NCBI GenBank assembly: GCA_044348005.1
Contig: JBIKTR010000002.1
Span: 62,001-126,000, forward strand
DNA length: 64,000 nt
Origin: JAJTHC01 sp044348005
GTDB taxonomy: Bacteria; Cyanobacteriota; Vampirovibrionia; Vampirovibrionales; JAJTHC01
Direction: 5' to 3'
Positions 51,080 through 59,434 of this stretch are shown one piece after another; position 1 is the stretch's first letter; every line of letters begins with the position of its first letter. Made by a program: the position numbers and the translations under genes. The notes under the pieces were generated by a model. That model was not told the origin of the DNA. It saw nothing but the letters and a program-made list of their open reading frames with translations, and made no database searches.

Positions 51080-51943
51080 ATGCCAAATGCTAAAGCCGAT
51101 TATCATATGCACACCGTCTTTTCAGACGGTTCTTCCCAGCCTGAAGAGCTGTTGGCCGTTGTGGCTGCTCAAGGCGTAAAAACTGTTGCGGTCACGGATC
51201 ATGACACGACCGCAGGGTACGAACGCTTGGTTCCAAAAGCACAAGAATTGGGCTTAAACCTCATTCGTAGCATCGAAATCAATACCCACTGGGGCAAGGA
51301 AGACCTCCATGTGTTGGGCTATTTTATTGACGACACCCAAAGCTACATTCAAGAAGTGATGAATGACCACCAAGCCAAAAGACGCGTGCAAATTAAAGCC
51401 ATGGTGGAAAAAATTGCACGCAAAACGAATATCAACATTTCGCCTGACGACGTGTTTGGCTTGTCTCACCCTGAAGGGGCGATTGGACGCCCCCATGTGG
51501 CGAAGATTTTGCTTGAAAAAAAGGCGGTTCGCACCATGTCTGAAGCCTTTAATAAGTATCTCAAATCAAACTCGCTGACTTATGTGCAACGTGAAACGGT
51601 GGCTCCGCATGAGGCGGTGGAAGCCATTTACGAAAGCGGGGGCATCCCTGTGGTGGCTCACCCTGGATTAACCGAAGGCATTGAAAAGCTCATTCCTGAA
51701 CTCGTTGGTTACGGATTGATGGGGCTTGAAGCCTTTCATAAGAGCCATATTCCCCCTGTGATTGAGTACTTTTGCAGCTTAGCCGAAGAGCATGATTTGC
51801 TGGTGACTGGTGGCACGGATTTCCACGGGACGCCTGACTTGTACGCCACGGCGCATCATCGTTTGGTGATGCCTGAACATGTGAGCGACAAGCTGGATGC
51901 TGCCTTTCAGAAGCGTCACCACGCCAAGATAAAACTGGCTTAA
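51080..51943 (+). CDS. PHP-domain phosphoesterase (nucleoside bisphosphate phosphatase / RNase AM type)
   Basis: A 287-residue protein with the full set of PHP metal-binding motifs: DYHMHTVFSDGS (HxH), TDHDTTAGY, the Glu/His of IEINTHWGKEDLHVLGY, VVAHPGLT and GGTDFHG. Size and motif order match the YciV-like family that removes the 3' phosphate from 3',5'-bisphosphonucleosides or trims RNA 5' ends. AAGGA is 12 nt before the ATG. The stop overlaps the stop of the convergent transglycosylase gene by 4 bp. Confidence 0.88.
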   Translation: MPNAKADYHMHTVFSDGSSQPEELLAVVAAQGVKTVAVTDHDTTAGYERLVPKAQELGLNLIRSIEINTHWGKEDLHVLGYFIDDTQSYIQEVMNDHQAKRRVQIKAMVEKIARKTNINISPDDVFGLSHPEGAIGRPHVAKILLEKKAVRTMSEAFNKYLKSNSLTYVQRETVAPHEAVEAIYESGGIPVVAHPGLTEGIEKLIPELVGYGLMGLEAFHKSHIPPVIEYFCSLAEEHDLLVTGGTDFHGTPDLYATAHHRLVMPEHVSDKLDAAFQKRHHAKIKLA

Positions 51944-52959
51944 TTGGCTCCCCACGAAAGTAATAAATCCAAGTGGCGTTGCACCTTCATAATGTATTGA
52001 AGGGCACTTTCGTTTAAGTCTTCACGCTTGACGTTGCCTTGCCCCACAAAATAACTGGCCACCGCACGGGCAGGGTCGTTGGGGAATTGATCCGCCAAGT
52101 AGGAAAGATATTTGGCGGTACCGTTTAGATTGTCTATAGGATCAAACGCGTCTTTGACCCCCAGCCATTGAGCCGTGGCATCTTTTAACTGCCCTAAGCC
52201 TTTAGCCCCTGTACTTGAAACCGCATTGATTTTAAAAGACGATTCAGTCGCAATAAGGCTCGCCAGAATGCGATAATCAATGCGGTGGGTCTCTCCACTG
52301 TCAATAATGAGCCGTGCCAAGATATGGGCCGAGGGGGCATCCCACGACGGGTTAGTGGTTTGAATCAGCTTCATCACCAGTTGTTCCCGTACGGTTGGGC
52401 TAGGCCTCTTGCCATCTTTCCAAATGTTCGGTAACGTCACGGGGGTAGAAACAACGCTATTGACAGAAGCCATCGCGACAGACGGAGAAAGCACTAAGAA
52501 GGCTGGAGGGGTACTATTTTTAACTGGGGTATGGGAACCTTCTTTTTGAACACGAGGGGGAATCACTTCTTTGGCGTGTGGGGTAAAAATGTTTTTTAGG
52601 GTGTTGGCAAACTGGAAAGTGCTTTTTCTAACGTGTAGAAACGAAACAGGCCTAGGTGCGGTGGGGGCCACCGAAGCTGAAGCAATCACTGCTGGGGGGG
52701 TATGGGATTTTGGCAATGTGGCCATTAGGTAATTAAATGTGGTGCTTTGGGTTTGGTTGTTTTCTGCCCGTTCAATCGCAAAGGGGAGTGTTTCCGTGTC
52801 ACTATACGGAAAGGGTTTGAGGTGTTCACCTAAATCAGCCGCCCCCGAAACTGCAACATTTGTTAACATTAACCCAAGCAAACTTAAGGTCATCTGCAAA
52901 GGGACGATATGCTTGACGAGAGTTAACTTGAGTTTCACTTGAGTTTTTCCTTTAAACAT
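51940..52959 (-). CDS. Exported lytic transglycosylase (SLT-type)
   Basis: A 339-residue protein with an N-terminal signal-like helix (MTLSLLGLMLTNVAVSG), a Pro/Thr/Ser-rich region of about 150 residues and a C-terminal SLT/goose-lysozyme-like domain at about 205-335. The catalytic Glu is in LIATESSFKINAVSSTGAKG, followed by GLGQLKDATAQWLG and NLNGTAKYLSYLAD. It cleaves peptidoglycan glycan strands with 1,6-anhydroMurNAc formation. MurQ encoded next door recycles such products, so the divergent pair fits one pathway. Confidence 0.9.
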   Translation of the reverse strand: MFKGKTQVKLKLTLVKHIVPLQMTLSLLGLMLTNVAVSGAADLGEHLKPFPYSDTETLPFAIERAENNQTQSTTFNYLMATLPKSHTPPAVIASASVAPTAPRPVSFLHVRKSTFQFANTLKNIFTPHAKEVIPPRVQKEGSHTPVKNSTPPAFLVLSPSVAMASVNSVVSTPVTLPNIWKDGKRPSPTVREQLVMKLIQTTNPSWDAPSAHILARLIIDSGETHRIDYRILASLIATESSFKINAVSSTGAKGLGQLKDATAQWLGVKDAFDPIDNLNGTAKYLSYLADQFPNDPARAVASYFVGQGNVKREDLNESALQYIMKVQRHLDLLLSWGAN

Positions 52960-53159
52960 CTTTGTAACTTATGAGCGTATTGAACGACATCCAATCAAGT
53001 AATTTATGACTTCCTTGTTCCATTATACGCCGATTATACAATTTTGTGGTACTCTAATAGTTGTATGCCTACTAAAACAATTTTAGTAGATGAAGCCGAT
53101 CCATGCGTCCAAAACTAAGGGCGTTGGTTTTGCTTCAAAAAACATAAGGATTTCATATA

Positions 53160-54050
53160 ATGATGAACCTTCCAGTCACCGAATCACTAAATCCCCATAC
53201 GGAGGATTTAGATCAACTTCCCACACTCACGATGTTAGAACGCATCAACCAAGAAGATCAACAAGTGGCCTTGGCCGTTAAGCACGCCTTGCCTCAAATT
53301 TCTGAAGTGGTGGATGCTATTTATAATGCACTGGCCAATGACCATTCGCTCTATTACATTGGGGCTGGCACCAGTGGACGCCTTGGCGTGTTAGACGCCG
53401 CCGAATGCCCTGCCACCTTTAGTACGCCCCCCGGTTTGGTTCAAGCCATTATTGCAGGAGGAGAAACCGCCTTACGCTTTCCTATTGAAGGGGTGGAAGA
53501 TGATGGAGAGTTAGGCATCCGAAACGTTCGCCAATATGGGGTAAGCCGTGGCGATGTATTGGTGGGCATTTCTGCAAGTGGCAATCCCGCCTATGTGGTG
53601 AAAGCCTTGCGTCACGCCAAAGAAGAAGGGGTTATTACGGTGAGTTTAACGTGTAATCCCCATGCCCAAACCAATGACGTAGCAGATTTTAAAATCGTCA
53701 CCGAAGTAGGGCCTGAAGTATTGAGCGGTTCAAGTCGCTTAAAGGCAGGCACGGCTCAAAAAATGGTACTCAACATGTTGAGCACCGCCAGCATGGTCAA
53801 GCTCGGCAAGACGTATGGCAACCTCATGGTGGACTTAAAAGCCAGTAACGAAAAACTAAAAATTCGTGCGCTTGGCTTGGTGATGCAAATTGCCAAAGTG
53901 GATCAAGACGCCGCTCAGCATGCCTTAGAACGCTGTAACGGTCAAGTTAAACTGGCGGTATTGCTTGCGCTCAATATCGTCAGCAACACTAAAGATGCGC
54001 AAGTTTACTTAGATGCCCACAAAGGTCGCTTACGGGCTTGCTTAGAATAA
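53160..54050 (+). CDS. murQ: N-acetylmuramic acid 6-phosphate etherase
   Basis: A 296-residue SIS-domain lyase that splits the lactyl ether of MurNAc-6-phosphate in cell-wall recycling. The signatures are YYIGAGTSGRLGVLDAAECPATF, GISASGNPAYVV and the loop SSRLKAGTAQKMVLNML. Length equals the family standard. AAGGA is 10 nt upstream of the ATG (two in tandem). It is divergent from a lytic transglycosylase, consistent with recycling. Its TAA stop lies in the stem of the hairpin at 54036-54076. Confidence 0.95.
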   Translation: MMNLPVTESLNPHTEDLDQLPTLTMLERINQEDQQVALAVKHALPQISEVVDAIYNALANDHSLYYIGAGTSGRLGVLDAAECPATFSTPPGLVQAIIAGGETALRFPIEGVEDDGELGIRNVRQYGVSRGDVLVGISASGNPAYVVKALRHAKEEGVITVSLTCNPHAQTNDVADFKIVTEVGPEVLSGSSRLKAGTAQKMVLNMLSTASMVKLGKTYGNLMVDLKASNEKLKIRALGLVMQIAKVDQDAAQHALERCNGQVKLAVLLALNIVSNTKDAQVYLDAHKGRLRACLE

Positions 54051-54076
54051 TTCCCCCCCTGTTATTCTAAGCAAGC
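54036..54076 (+). terminator. 15-bp hairpin containing the murQ stop codon
   Basis: GCTTGCTTAGAATAA (54036-54050) pairs perfectly with 54062-54076 around an 11-nt loop of mostly C. The stop TAA is the inner end of the stem. No U-run follows, so it may stabilise the 3' end. A larger imperfect hairpin at 54094-54151 follows. Confidence 0.75.
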
Positions 54077-54202
54077 TCCTAACTGACCAAGGTGGGCTTT
54101 TTGAAAACGAACCTTTCCTGTTAAGAAGAAACGTTCGTTAGAAAAAAGCCCCCTTTGTCACCCCCTATTTAAAGGAGTTTTGATCAAAAATCTAAAAATA
54201 GT

Positions 54203-54232
54203 GTGACAAAAAAGTGTAAATCACGTTATAAT
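54203..54232 (+). promoter_or_regulatory. Candidate promoter for the S1-domain gene
   Basis: GTGACA (54203-54208) and a consensus TATAAT (54227-54232) are 18 bp apart, 120 bp before the ATG. A second TATACT lies at 54275-54280 without a clear -35. Confidence 0.5.
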
Positions 54233-54352
54233 AGCCCTATATTATAAAAATAAGCGTTTTATAATGATATGTGATATACTGTTACAGTAGAGTTATTGAC
54301 GCTCTTTTTTATAAAATGTCTTAGTAGAATTAAGTCGGAGACATAAAAGTCC

Positions 54353-55468
54353 ATGCCTTCTTTTCCCCATCATTTAACCTTAAACGTTTCAGAAGACTCC
54401 AAACGTGCGTTTGAAGCCTTGTTGGAAGGGAAGTATAATTTTACCTTCGGGCGTGGTGAAATTGTTTCAGGGGTCGTGGTATCGTGGGATTCTAACTATG
54501 CTTACGTGGATGTTGGGGCCAAGACCAATGCGTTGCTTCCTCTTAAAGAACTCACGGATCGAGCCACTACCTTTGCTGATGAAATTGAGATCGGAAAGAC
54601 CTATGATTTTTATATTTTGCGTGAAGAAGATGATGAGAGCCAATTAACCCTTTCCTTACGTCGCGTTCAACAAGCGTATGCTTGGAAGCAACTAGCGGCC
54701 AATCTTGAAGCGGATGAATTAGTGGAAGGAACGGTTTCTTCTGTTGTAAAAGGTGGTTTGCTCGTTGAACTTGAAGGGGGGCTTCGTGGCTTTGTTCCTT
54801 CTAGTCACATGAGAAGTCGCAACAATTTGGAATCGCTGGTTGGGCAAACCATGCCCTTTAAAATTCTTTCTGTGGATGCCCTTCGCAACAACATTATATT
54901 GTCGCACCGTAAAGTCTTGGCGGAACAACAGCAAGAAGAACGCAAAGAACTCTTTTCTAACCTTAAAATTGGCGAAGTCCTTGAAGGTAAGGTTGTTCGT
55001 TTAACCAGCTTTGGGGCTTTTGTGGATTTAGGCGGCGTAGATGGACTATTGCCGTTGTCTCAAATGTCGTGGCGTTGGGTGGAACACCCTTCAGATTTAC
55101 TTTCCATTAGTGATACCGTTAAAGTAGAAGTCATTGGTGTGGATGAAGATCGCCAGCGGGTAAGTCTTTCTGCCAAAAGTTTGATGAAAGACCCATGGGA
55201 AGAAGTGGCTGAACTAATGAAAGAAGGCCAGCAAGTAGAAGGTAAAATTATGCGTTTAAAGCAATTTGGTGCCTTTGTGGAAATTCATCCTGGGGTTGAA
55301 GCGTTGCTGCCTGCACGTGAACTACAGAGCTATGAAGAAGCCGAAGGCAAGAACATTGAAGTGGGCGTTTTACTAAACACCTTTATTGTCAAGTTTCAAC
55401 CTGAAGAACGTCGCATTAGCTTGGGTTTTAGTGAAGCCAGCATGGCTGAAGAACACGCTGAAGTCTAA
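54353..55468 (+). CDS. rpsA: Four-S1-domain RNA-binding protein (ribosomal protein S1 homologue)
   Basis: A 371-residue protein with four S1 OB-folds, beginning near residues 37, 121, 205 and 293. Each has the S1 core, for instance GEIVSGVVVSWDSNYAYVDVG and GEVLEGKVVRLTSFGAFVDLGG. The number matches the shorter S1 proteins of Gram-positive and cyanobacterial-type bacteria rather than six-domain E. coli S1. The third and fourth, with SFGAFVDLGG and QFGAFVEIHPG, are most typical. It probably helps mRNA engage the small ribosomal subunit. A clear terminator ends it at 55493-55525. Confidence 0.9.
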   Translation: MPSFPHHLTLNVSEDSKRAFEALLEGKYNFTFGRGEIVSGVVVSWDSNYAYVDVGAKTNALLPLKELTDRATTFADEIEIGKTYDFYILREEDDESQLTLSLRRVQQAYAWKQLAANLEADELVEGTVSSVVKGGLLVELEGGLRGFVPSSHMRSRNNLESLVGQTMPFKILSVDALRNNIILSHRKVLAEQQQEERKELFSNLKIGEVLEGKVVRLTSFGAFVDLGGVDGLLPLSQMSWRWVEHPSDLLSISDTVKVEVIGVDEDRQRVSLSAKSLMKDPWEEVAELMKEGQQVEGKIMRLKQFGAFVEIHPGVEALLPARELQSYEEAEGKNIEVGVLLNTFIVKFQPEERRISLGFSEASMAEEHAEV

Positions 55469-55492
55469 GCATTTATGTATCGTGTTTTAAAA

Positions 55493-55525
55493 AAGCCTCA
55501 AGAACGTTAAGTGCTTGAGGCTTTT
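55493..55525 (+). terminator. Rho-independent terminator after the S1-domain gene
   Basis: AAGCCTCAAG (55493-55502) pairs with CTTGAGGCTT (55514-55523), followed by TTGG. It lies 25 bp downstream of the stop. Confidence 0.8.
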
Positions 55526-55545
55526 GGATTTTAGAACGCTTTTTA

Positions 55546-55623
55546 TATAGTATTTTAAAGCGTTTTTCTTACAGTAGGCTAGACGAGGAGCCTACTGTAA
55601 GGAAAACGCTTTAAAATACTATA
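55546..55623. repeat. 78-bp near-perfect palindrome
   Basis: Two 35-bp arms (55546-55580 and 55589-55623) match in inverted orientation with a single mismatch, around an 8-nt loop AGACGAGG. The left arm and loop recur at 12091-12139 with four mismatches. It lies between the terminator of the S1 gene and the end of the convergent 932-residue gene. This is a MITE/REP-like hairpin element. Confidence 0.85.
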
Positions 55624-55635
55624 CCCCTTCACAGA

Positions 55636-58434
55636 TTAAACAGGTAGCACCACCGTTAGGGTGGGATCAATTAAGCGCTTACCTGCTTTTTCAAACACGA
55701 TCGACAGCACGCGACGGTTTTCAATCTCCACCACGGCATGCACCACACCTTCACCGTAAACATCGTGTCTTACGCGCATCCCCAGAGAATAAGCCACTCC
55801 TGTTTTTGGGGCAACTTCAGTGACTGTAGAGGAAGGCGGATCTTGATATTCGTACACAGGCGTGTGTGAAACAGGCACTGCATCAAGAGAGTGGGGTGGT
55901 GTAATGGCGAAGGGCTGAGACACCGTAACCAGTGTCTTCATAGGGGTTGTTTGATTTAGAGGGTGGGCCTGTAAAGGCACATAACCACTATCAAGTTTAG
56001 CCACATCTTCTTGAAAAGATTGAATCAAGTCATCTTCAGCGAAAGATCCTTCCTCATAAATAGGCACCAAAAAGTCAGGCATGCCTTCAGGCGCTGGGGC
56101 TTCTTCGGCGACAGGGGGCTGTTCTTCAACAATCGGGGTAGAATGATGTGGCATTTCAAAAGAAAAGCCCGCCAATGGATCTTCAGGATTCAGCACAGAC
56201 CCTTCAACAGGGGCGTGTGTTTCTTGATGTTGTAAAAAGTTATGGGGGAAAACGGGCGTGTGTCTTCCTGTTTCGTTAAAATCCGCCTGCTCCGCCTGAT
56301 TGATGACGTTTAAATCAAAGTTAAAATGATCCAAGTCTTCTAAACTTACGCGATCGACTTCAGTCGCTTGATGCACAGGTAAGCTGACTTCTCCCGTTTG
56401 AACCGCGTCAAAAACAGTGGTCAAGGCTTCTAGTTGTGCTTGCGAATCAAAGGTGGCAGGACTCTTCAACACAAAAGCAGCACTTAAGGTTGCTTCTGAT
56501 TCAGGAGGCACATGGGCTTCAAGGATAGAATCCTTCAATAAATCGTCATAAAAACCTTCGCTTTCAAACTCTAAAGATTCTTCAAAGGCCAATGCAGCAA
56601 TTGAATCCAAGGTAATTGAAGATTCATCTACGCTTGAATGAAAGGCAAGCGCATTTGAACTTAATCCCACAAGCGGTTGAACAGATTGTTTGAGAGAAAG
56701 ATCTGTTGATTTTTCAAGATTTGAAGGGCCTAAATTAAGTTCTGCCAAACTACTGGGTATTGGATTAGGAACAGGTGGTTCGTAATCCGATTCAACGAGG
56801 GGAGCTACATAGTAGGGATCAAAACTTTCGCCAAATGGCAACTCACTGTTCGTTAAGCCTTGTGGCAAATTTTCAAGGGTGCTTTGAGACTTACGCTTAA
56901 GTTCTTCCTTCCCACCTACAATATATTCCACATGTAAGGTGGATTTTTCAGGATTGTCAAAACCCGAATCTGCAGTGGAATCTAGGTAGGGGGTTACCTC
57001 GTCAAGCATTGAATCTGGCAAGCAGGGATGAATATGATGAGGACTGTCCACTTTTTCAGCAGAATCTAAAACGCTCAGGGGGGATTGATGATCTGAAAGA
57101 TTTAACAAGGATGCTTCAGTCAAAGTACCCCAGTCTTTTGGCAGTTCGCCTAGAATTGAACTATACGCATGCGAAGCGTCTTGTGCGGGGGCTTCATTTT
57201 TAGGGGAAAACACAGGGAGATCATTCACAGGAATGGTTGAAAAATCCTCAAACAACAGAGGAATCCCTAAAGTTAAGTTGCTTAAAAATAAAGCGTTAGA
57301 CTGACTGACTTTAACCTGCAATACATGTTCTCTGCAGCCTTTTTGATCTGCCAAGATAGAGGATGCCGTCCCGCCATCTCGCAAAGGATGTAGGGCAAGC
57401 ACATTGACACCCTGTTCTAACAACAGGTGTATTTCATCGTCAACCGCATCAGGCGATGCCTCTTGTCGACTGATCGTACCCACCCATATTTCACTCAAAG
57501 GCCACATACTATGACGCAAGGCTTGATTCAACAGTTGCCAAATCCAAGGATGAAACTCTACACTGACACTTGAAAGATCAAACACCAGTAGCTTACCTTG
57601 GCGTTCGGCCTGCTTAAGTTCTTGCATAAAATGAATGCTGGCTTGATGCTCTCCTTCACAAAAAACGTTACTTGATTTAAATTGATGCAATAAACGAAAC
57701 AGTAAGCCACTTTGGGTGCTTAAAAAGACTTCTTCTAGTTCACGCAAGCTTTTAATTTTGAAAATGCGTTGCCCTGCAATACTGTTCCATTGTCGCCAAA
57801 CTTCTTCTGCTTGCATCTGAGGCAAATCGGCTACCCAAGATTCAATCAAACGTTCCACACCCCAATCTTCCAGCGAAAAAGCATGTGTTCGGCCTACTTC
57901 CACCAAGTGAATATCGGGAGAAGGATTGCGTTTTAAAACACCATACGCATCAAAAAGAAGGGGGTGCATCCGTTCTTGACGAACTTTTGACAAAAGGGAC
58001 ATCACCAGTTCTAAACCCCGTTCTTCTTGATCCGATTCCAAACGAAGTTTTCCGCATACATCGTGCATTAAAATACGTAATGCTGGCCATTGCGCGTCTA
58101 TGGGAGTGGCCTGTGAAACATCCAATAAATAGGGAGCCAATAACTGAGCAGGTACACGAAATAAGGACTTTATATTTAAAACAGGTACCCCATAAACAGG
58201 CCATAAACGTAGACGGGCTTCTGTGCGGGTGGAAGGTTCAATACGCGTAAGGGCAAATAATTGACGACGATTGTCTGCGTCAATGGCAAGGAGCAAGGCA
58301 TCAGGCGCCAAGGCATTGGCTTGGGCTTGGGGGATTTCAAGCAACACCTCTAGTCCATAACGGCAAAAATGAAGATGCTTTATTGCCTCTGAACTTAAGT
58401 TGTCTAAATCTAAAACATTTAAAGCAAAACTCAC
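55636..58434 (-). CDS. Large acidic protein of unknown function with a C-terminal UvrD-tail-like domain
   Basis: A 932-residue protein starting at GTG 58434, chosen because AAGGAG lies 6 nt upstream. Residues about 1-400 are an unrecognised folded region (for example FALNVLDLDNLSSEAIKHLH). Residues about 400-870 are low-complexity and rich in Ser, Glu, Pro and Leu. The last about 55 residues (GMRVRHDVYGEGVVHAVVEI) resemble the small beta domain at the end of UvrD/PcrA helicases, which binds RNA polymerase. No signal peptide or membrane helix. A link to transcription-repair is only suggested by the tail. Confidence 0.7.
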   Translation of the reverse strand: MSFALNVLDLDNLSSEAIKHLHFCRYGLEVLLEIPQAQANALAPDALLLAIDADNRRQLFALTRIEPSTRTEARLRLWPVYGVPVLNIKSLFRVPAQLLAPYLLDVSQATPIDAQWPALRILMHDVCGKLRLESDQEERGLELVMSLLSKVRQERMHPLLFDAYGVLKRNPSPDIHLVEVGRTHAFSLEDWGVERLIESWVADLPQMQAEEVWRQWNSIAGQRIFKIKSLRELEEVFLSTQSGLLFRLLHQFKSSNVFCEGEHQASIHFMQELKQAERQGKLLVFDLSSVSVEFHPWIWQLLNQALRHSMWPLSEIWVGTISRQEASPDAVDDEIHLLLEQGVNVLALHPLRDGGTASSILADQKGCREHVLQVKVSQSNALFLSNLTLGIPLLFEDFSTIPVNDLPVFSPKNEAPAQDASHAYSSILGELPKDWGTLTEASLLNLSDHQSPLSVLDSAEKVDSPHHIHPCLPDSMLDEVTPYLDSTADSGFDNPEKSTLHVEYIVGGKEELKRKSQSTLENLPQGLTNSELPFGESFDPYYVAPLVESDYEPPVPNPIPSSLAELNLGPSNLEKSTDLSLKQSVQPLVGLSSNALAFHSSVDESSITLDSIAALAFEESLEFESEGFYDDLLKDSILEAHVPPESEATLSAAFVLKSPATFDSQAQLEALTTVFDAVQTGEVSLPVHQATEVDRVSLEDLDHFNFDLNVINQAEQADFNETGRHTPVFPHNFLQHQETHAPVEGSVLNPEDPLAGFSFEMPHHSTPIVEEQPPVAEEAPAPEGMPDFLVPIYEEGSFAEDDLIQSFQEDVAKLDSGYVPLQAHPLNQTTPMKTLVTVSQPFAITPPHSLDAVPVSHTPVYEYQDPPSSTVTEVAPKTGVAYSLGMRVRHDVYGEGVVHAVVEIENRRVLSIVFEKAGKRLIDPTLTVVLPV

Positions 58435-58596
58435 CGTGGACTCCTTTAAATTCCATAACATTTCTTTATTATACCCCATTTTCTTGCAAAAGGGCTATAA
58501 AAGCTCTATAGGTCCTCTTCATAGTCTTAAAATCAACAGGGAATGGTCCCTCTCTTCGTCTAAAAAGGTTCGCAGCGTAAACGACACTCACTTGCT

Positions 58597-59244
58597 TTAG
58601 AGTGTTTCGTCATACGGACTGTGAATGACGGTCAATGGGGCATCCAAGCGAATGCGGATGAGTTGGCCGGGGTTTAAGCGTTGATGTTCACCCATGGCCC
58701 GTGGGCCTTCGGGCATCACGCGATTGATCATGCCAATACCCATGATTTCATAACGCACCAAGCGTCCGTTCATGGGTTGAGTGACTTTGCCTCCAGTTAA
58801 GCCCGCGTCGTCTCGGCTGGTGAACAAGGTGGCTTTAAGGGGCAGGGTTTGATCGTCCAAGGTGTGAAGGGTATGGGCCTTAATCTTTAAAATGGCGTCT
58901 CGGCCTTGAATAGGAGCCAGCGATTCTTCCACGCATCCTTCAATGCGAGTGCCTTTGGGTAAAATCTTTTGATTGTTGACCCACACATCATGAATCAGAC
59001 GCAGACTAAAGGCATCGTTGGGCTGATTATACTGGGTATTGAGCAGGGTTTCTAAACTGCTTACGAAGGTGGTTCCTGAAGCAAGCGTGTAGGCATTGGT
59101 TTGGGGGTTAATCACTTGAATGGTGGCGGGTGGAGCCGATTTGCGTTTGTCTTTTTCATCATCGGCATGAGTGTTTAGGGGTGGACTGAGCAGAAAGACC
59201 CCTAGAGCAAGTATGAAAAGAGTCCAACAATTTAACAGGTTCAT
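58597..59244 (-). CDS. Exported protein related to the TrbI/VirB10-like protein at 32415
   Basis: A 215-residue protein from ATG 59244 with GGAAGG 7 nt upstream. Signal peptide LLNCWTLFILALGVFLLSPP, then a basic region and a beta domain with ASGTTFVSSLETLLNTQ, ILPKGTRIEGCVEESLAP and QLIRIRLDAPLTV. The pattern of an entry strand, PAG/PKG turn and a final hydrophobic strand parallels the 32415 protein, so the two seem paralogous. It lacks the glycine zipper. No function is assigned. Confidence 0.65.
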   Translation of the reverse strand: MNLLNCWTLFILALGVFLLSPPLNTHADDEKDKRKSAPPATIQVINPQTNAYTLASGTTFVSSLETLLNTQYNQPNDAFSLRLIHDVWVNNQKILPKGTRIEGCVEESLAPIQGRDAILKIKAHTLHTLDDQTLPLKATLFTSRDDAGLTGGKVTQPMNGRLVRYEIMGIGMINRVMPEGPRAMGEHQRLNPGQLIRIRLDAPLTVIHSPYDETL

Positions 59245-59434
59245 TGAACGTCCTTCCATTTCGACCTATCCATCCACTTAAATCAATGTAAGCCAAATCG
59301 ACTTCAGTGTTCCCCCCCTCCACCCCGTCCCCTAAATAAACGAATCCGTTGGAGTCCCATTATACTTCAACCGAAACACGAGTACTGAAGCGACCTTAAA
59401 GAGAGAACGGCCCTTTTTGTGGAGATACCCCCTG

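Noticed and set aside
58435..58479. ATG starts upstream of GTG 58434
   Set aside because: The strong AAGGAG is placed for the GTG, not for the upstream ATGs.
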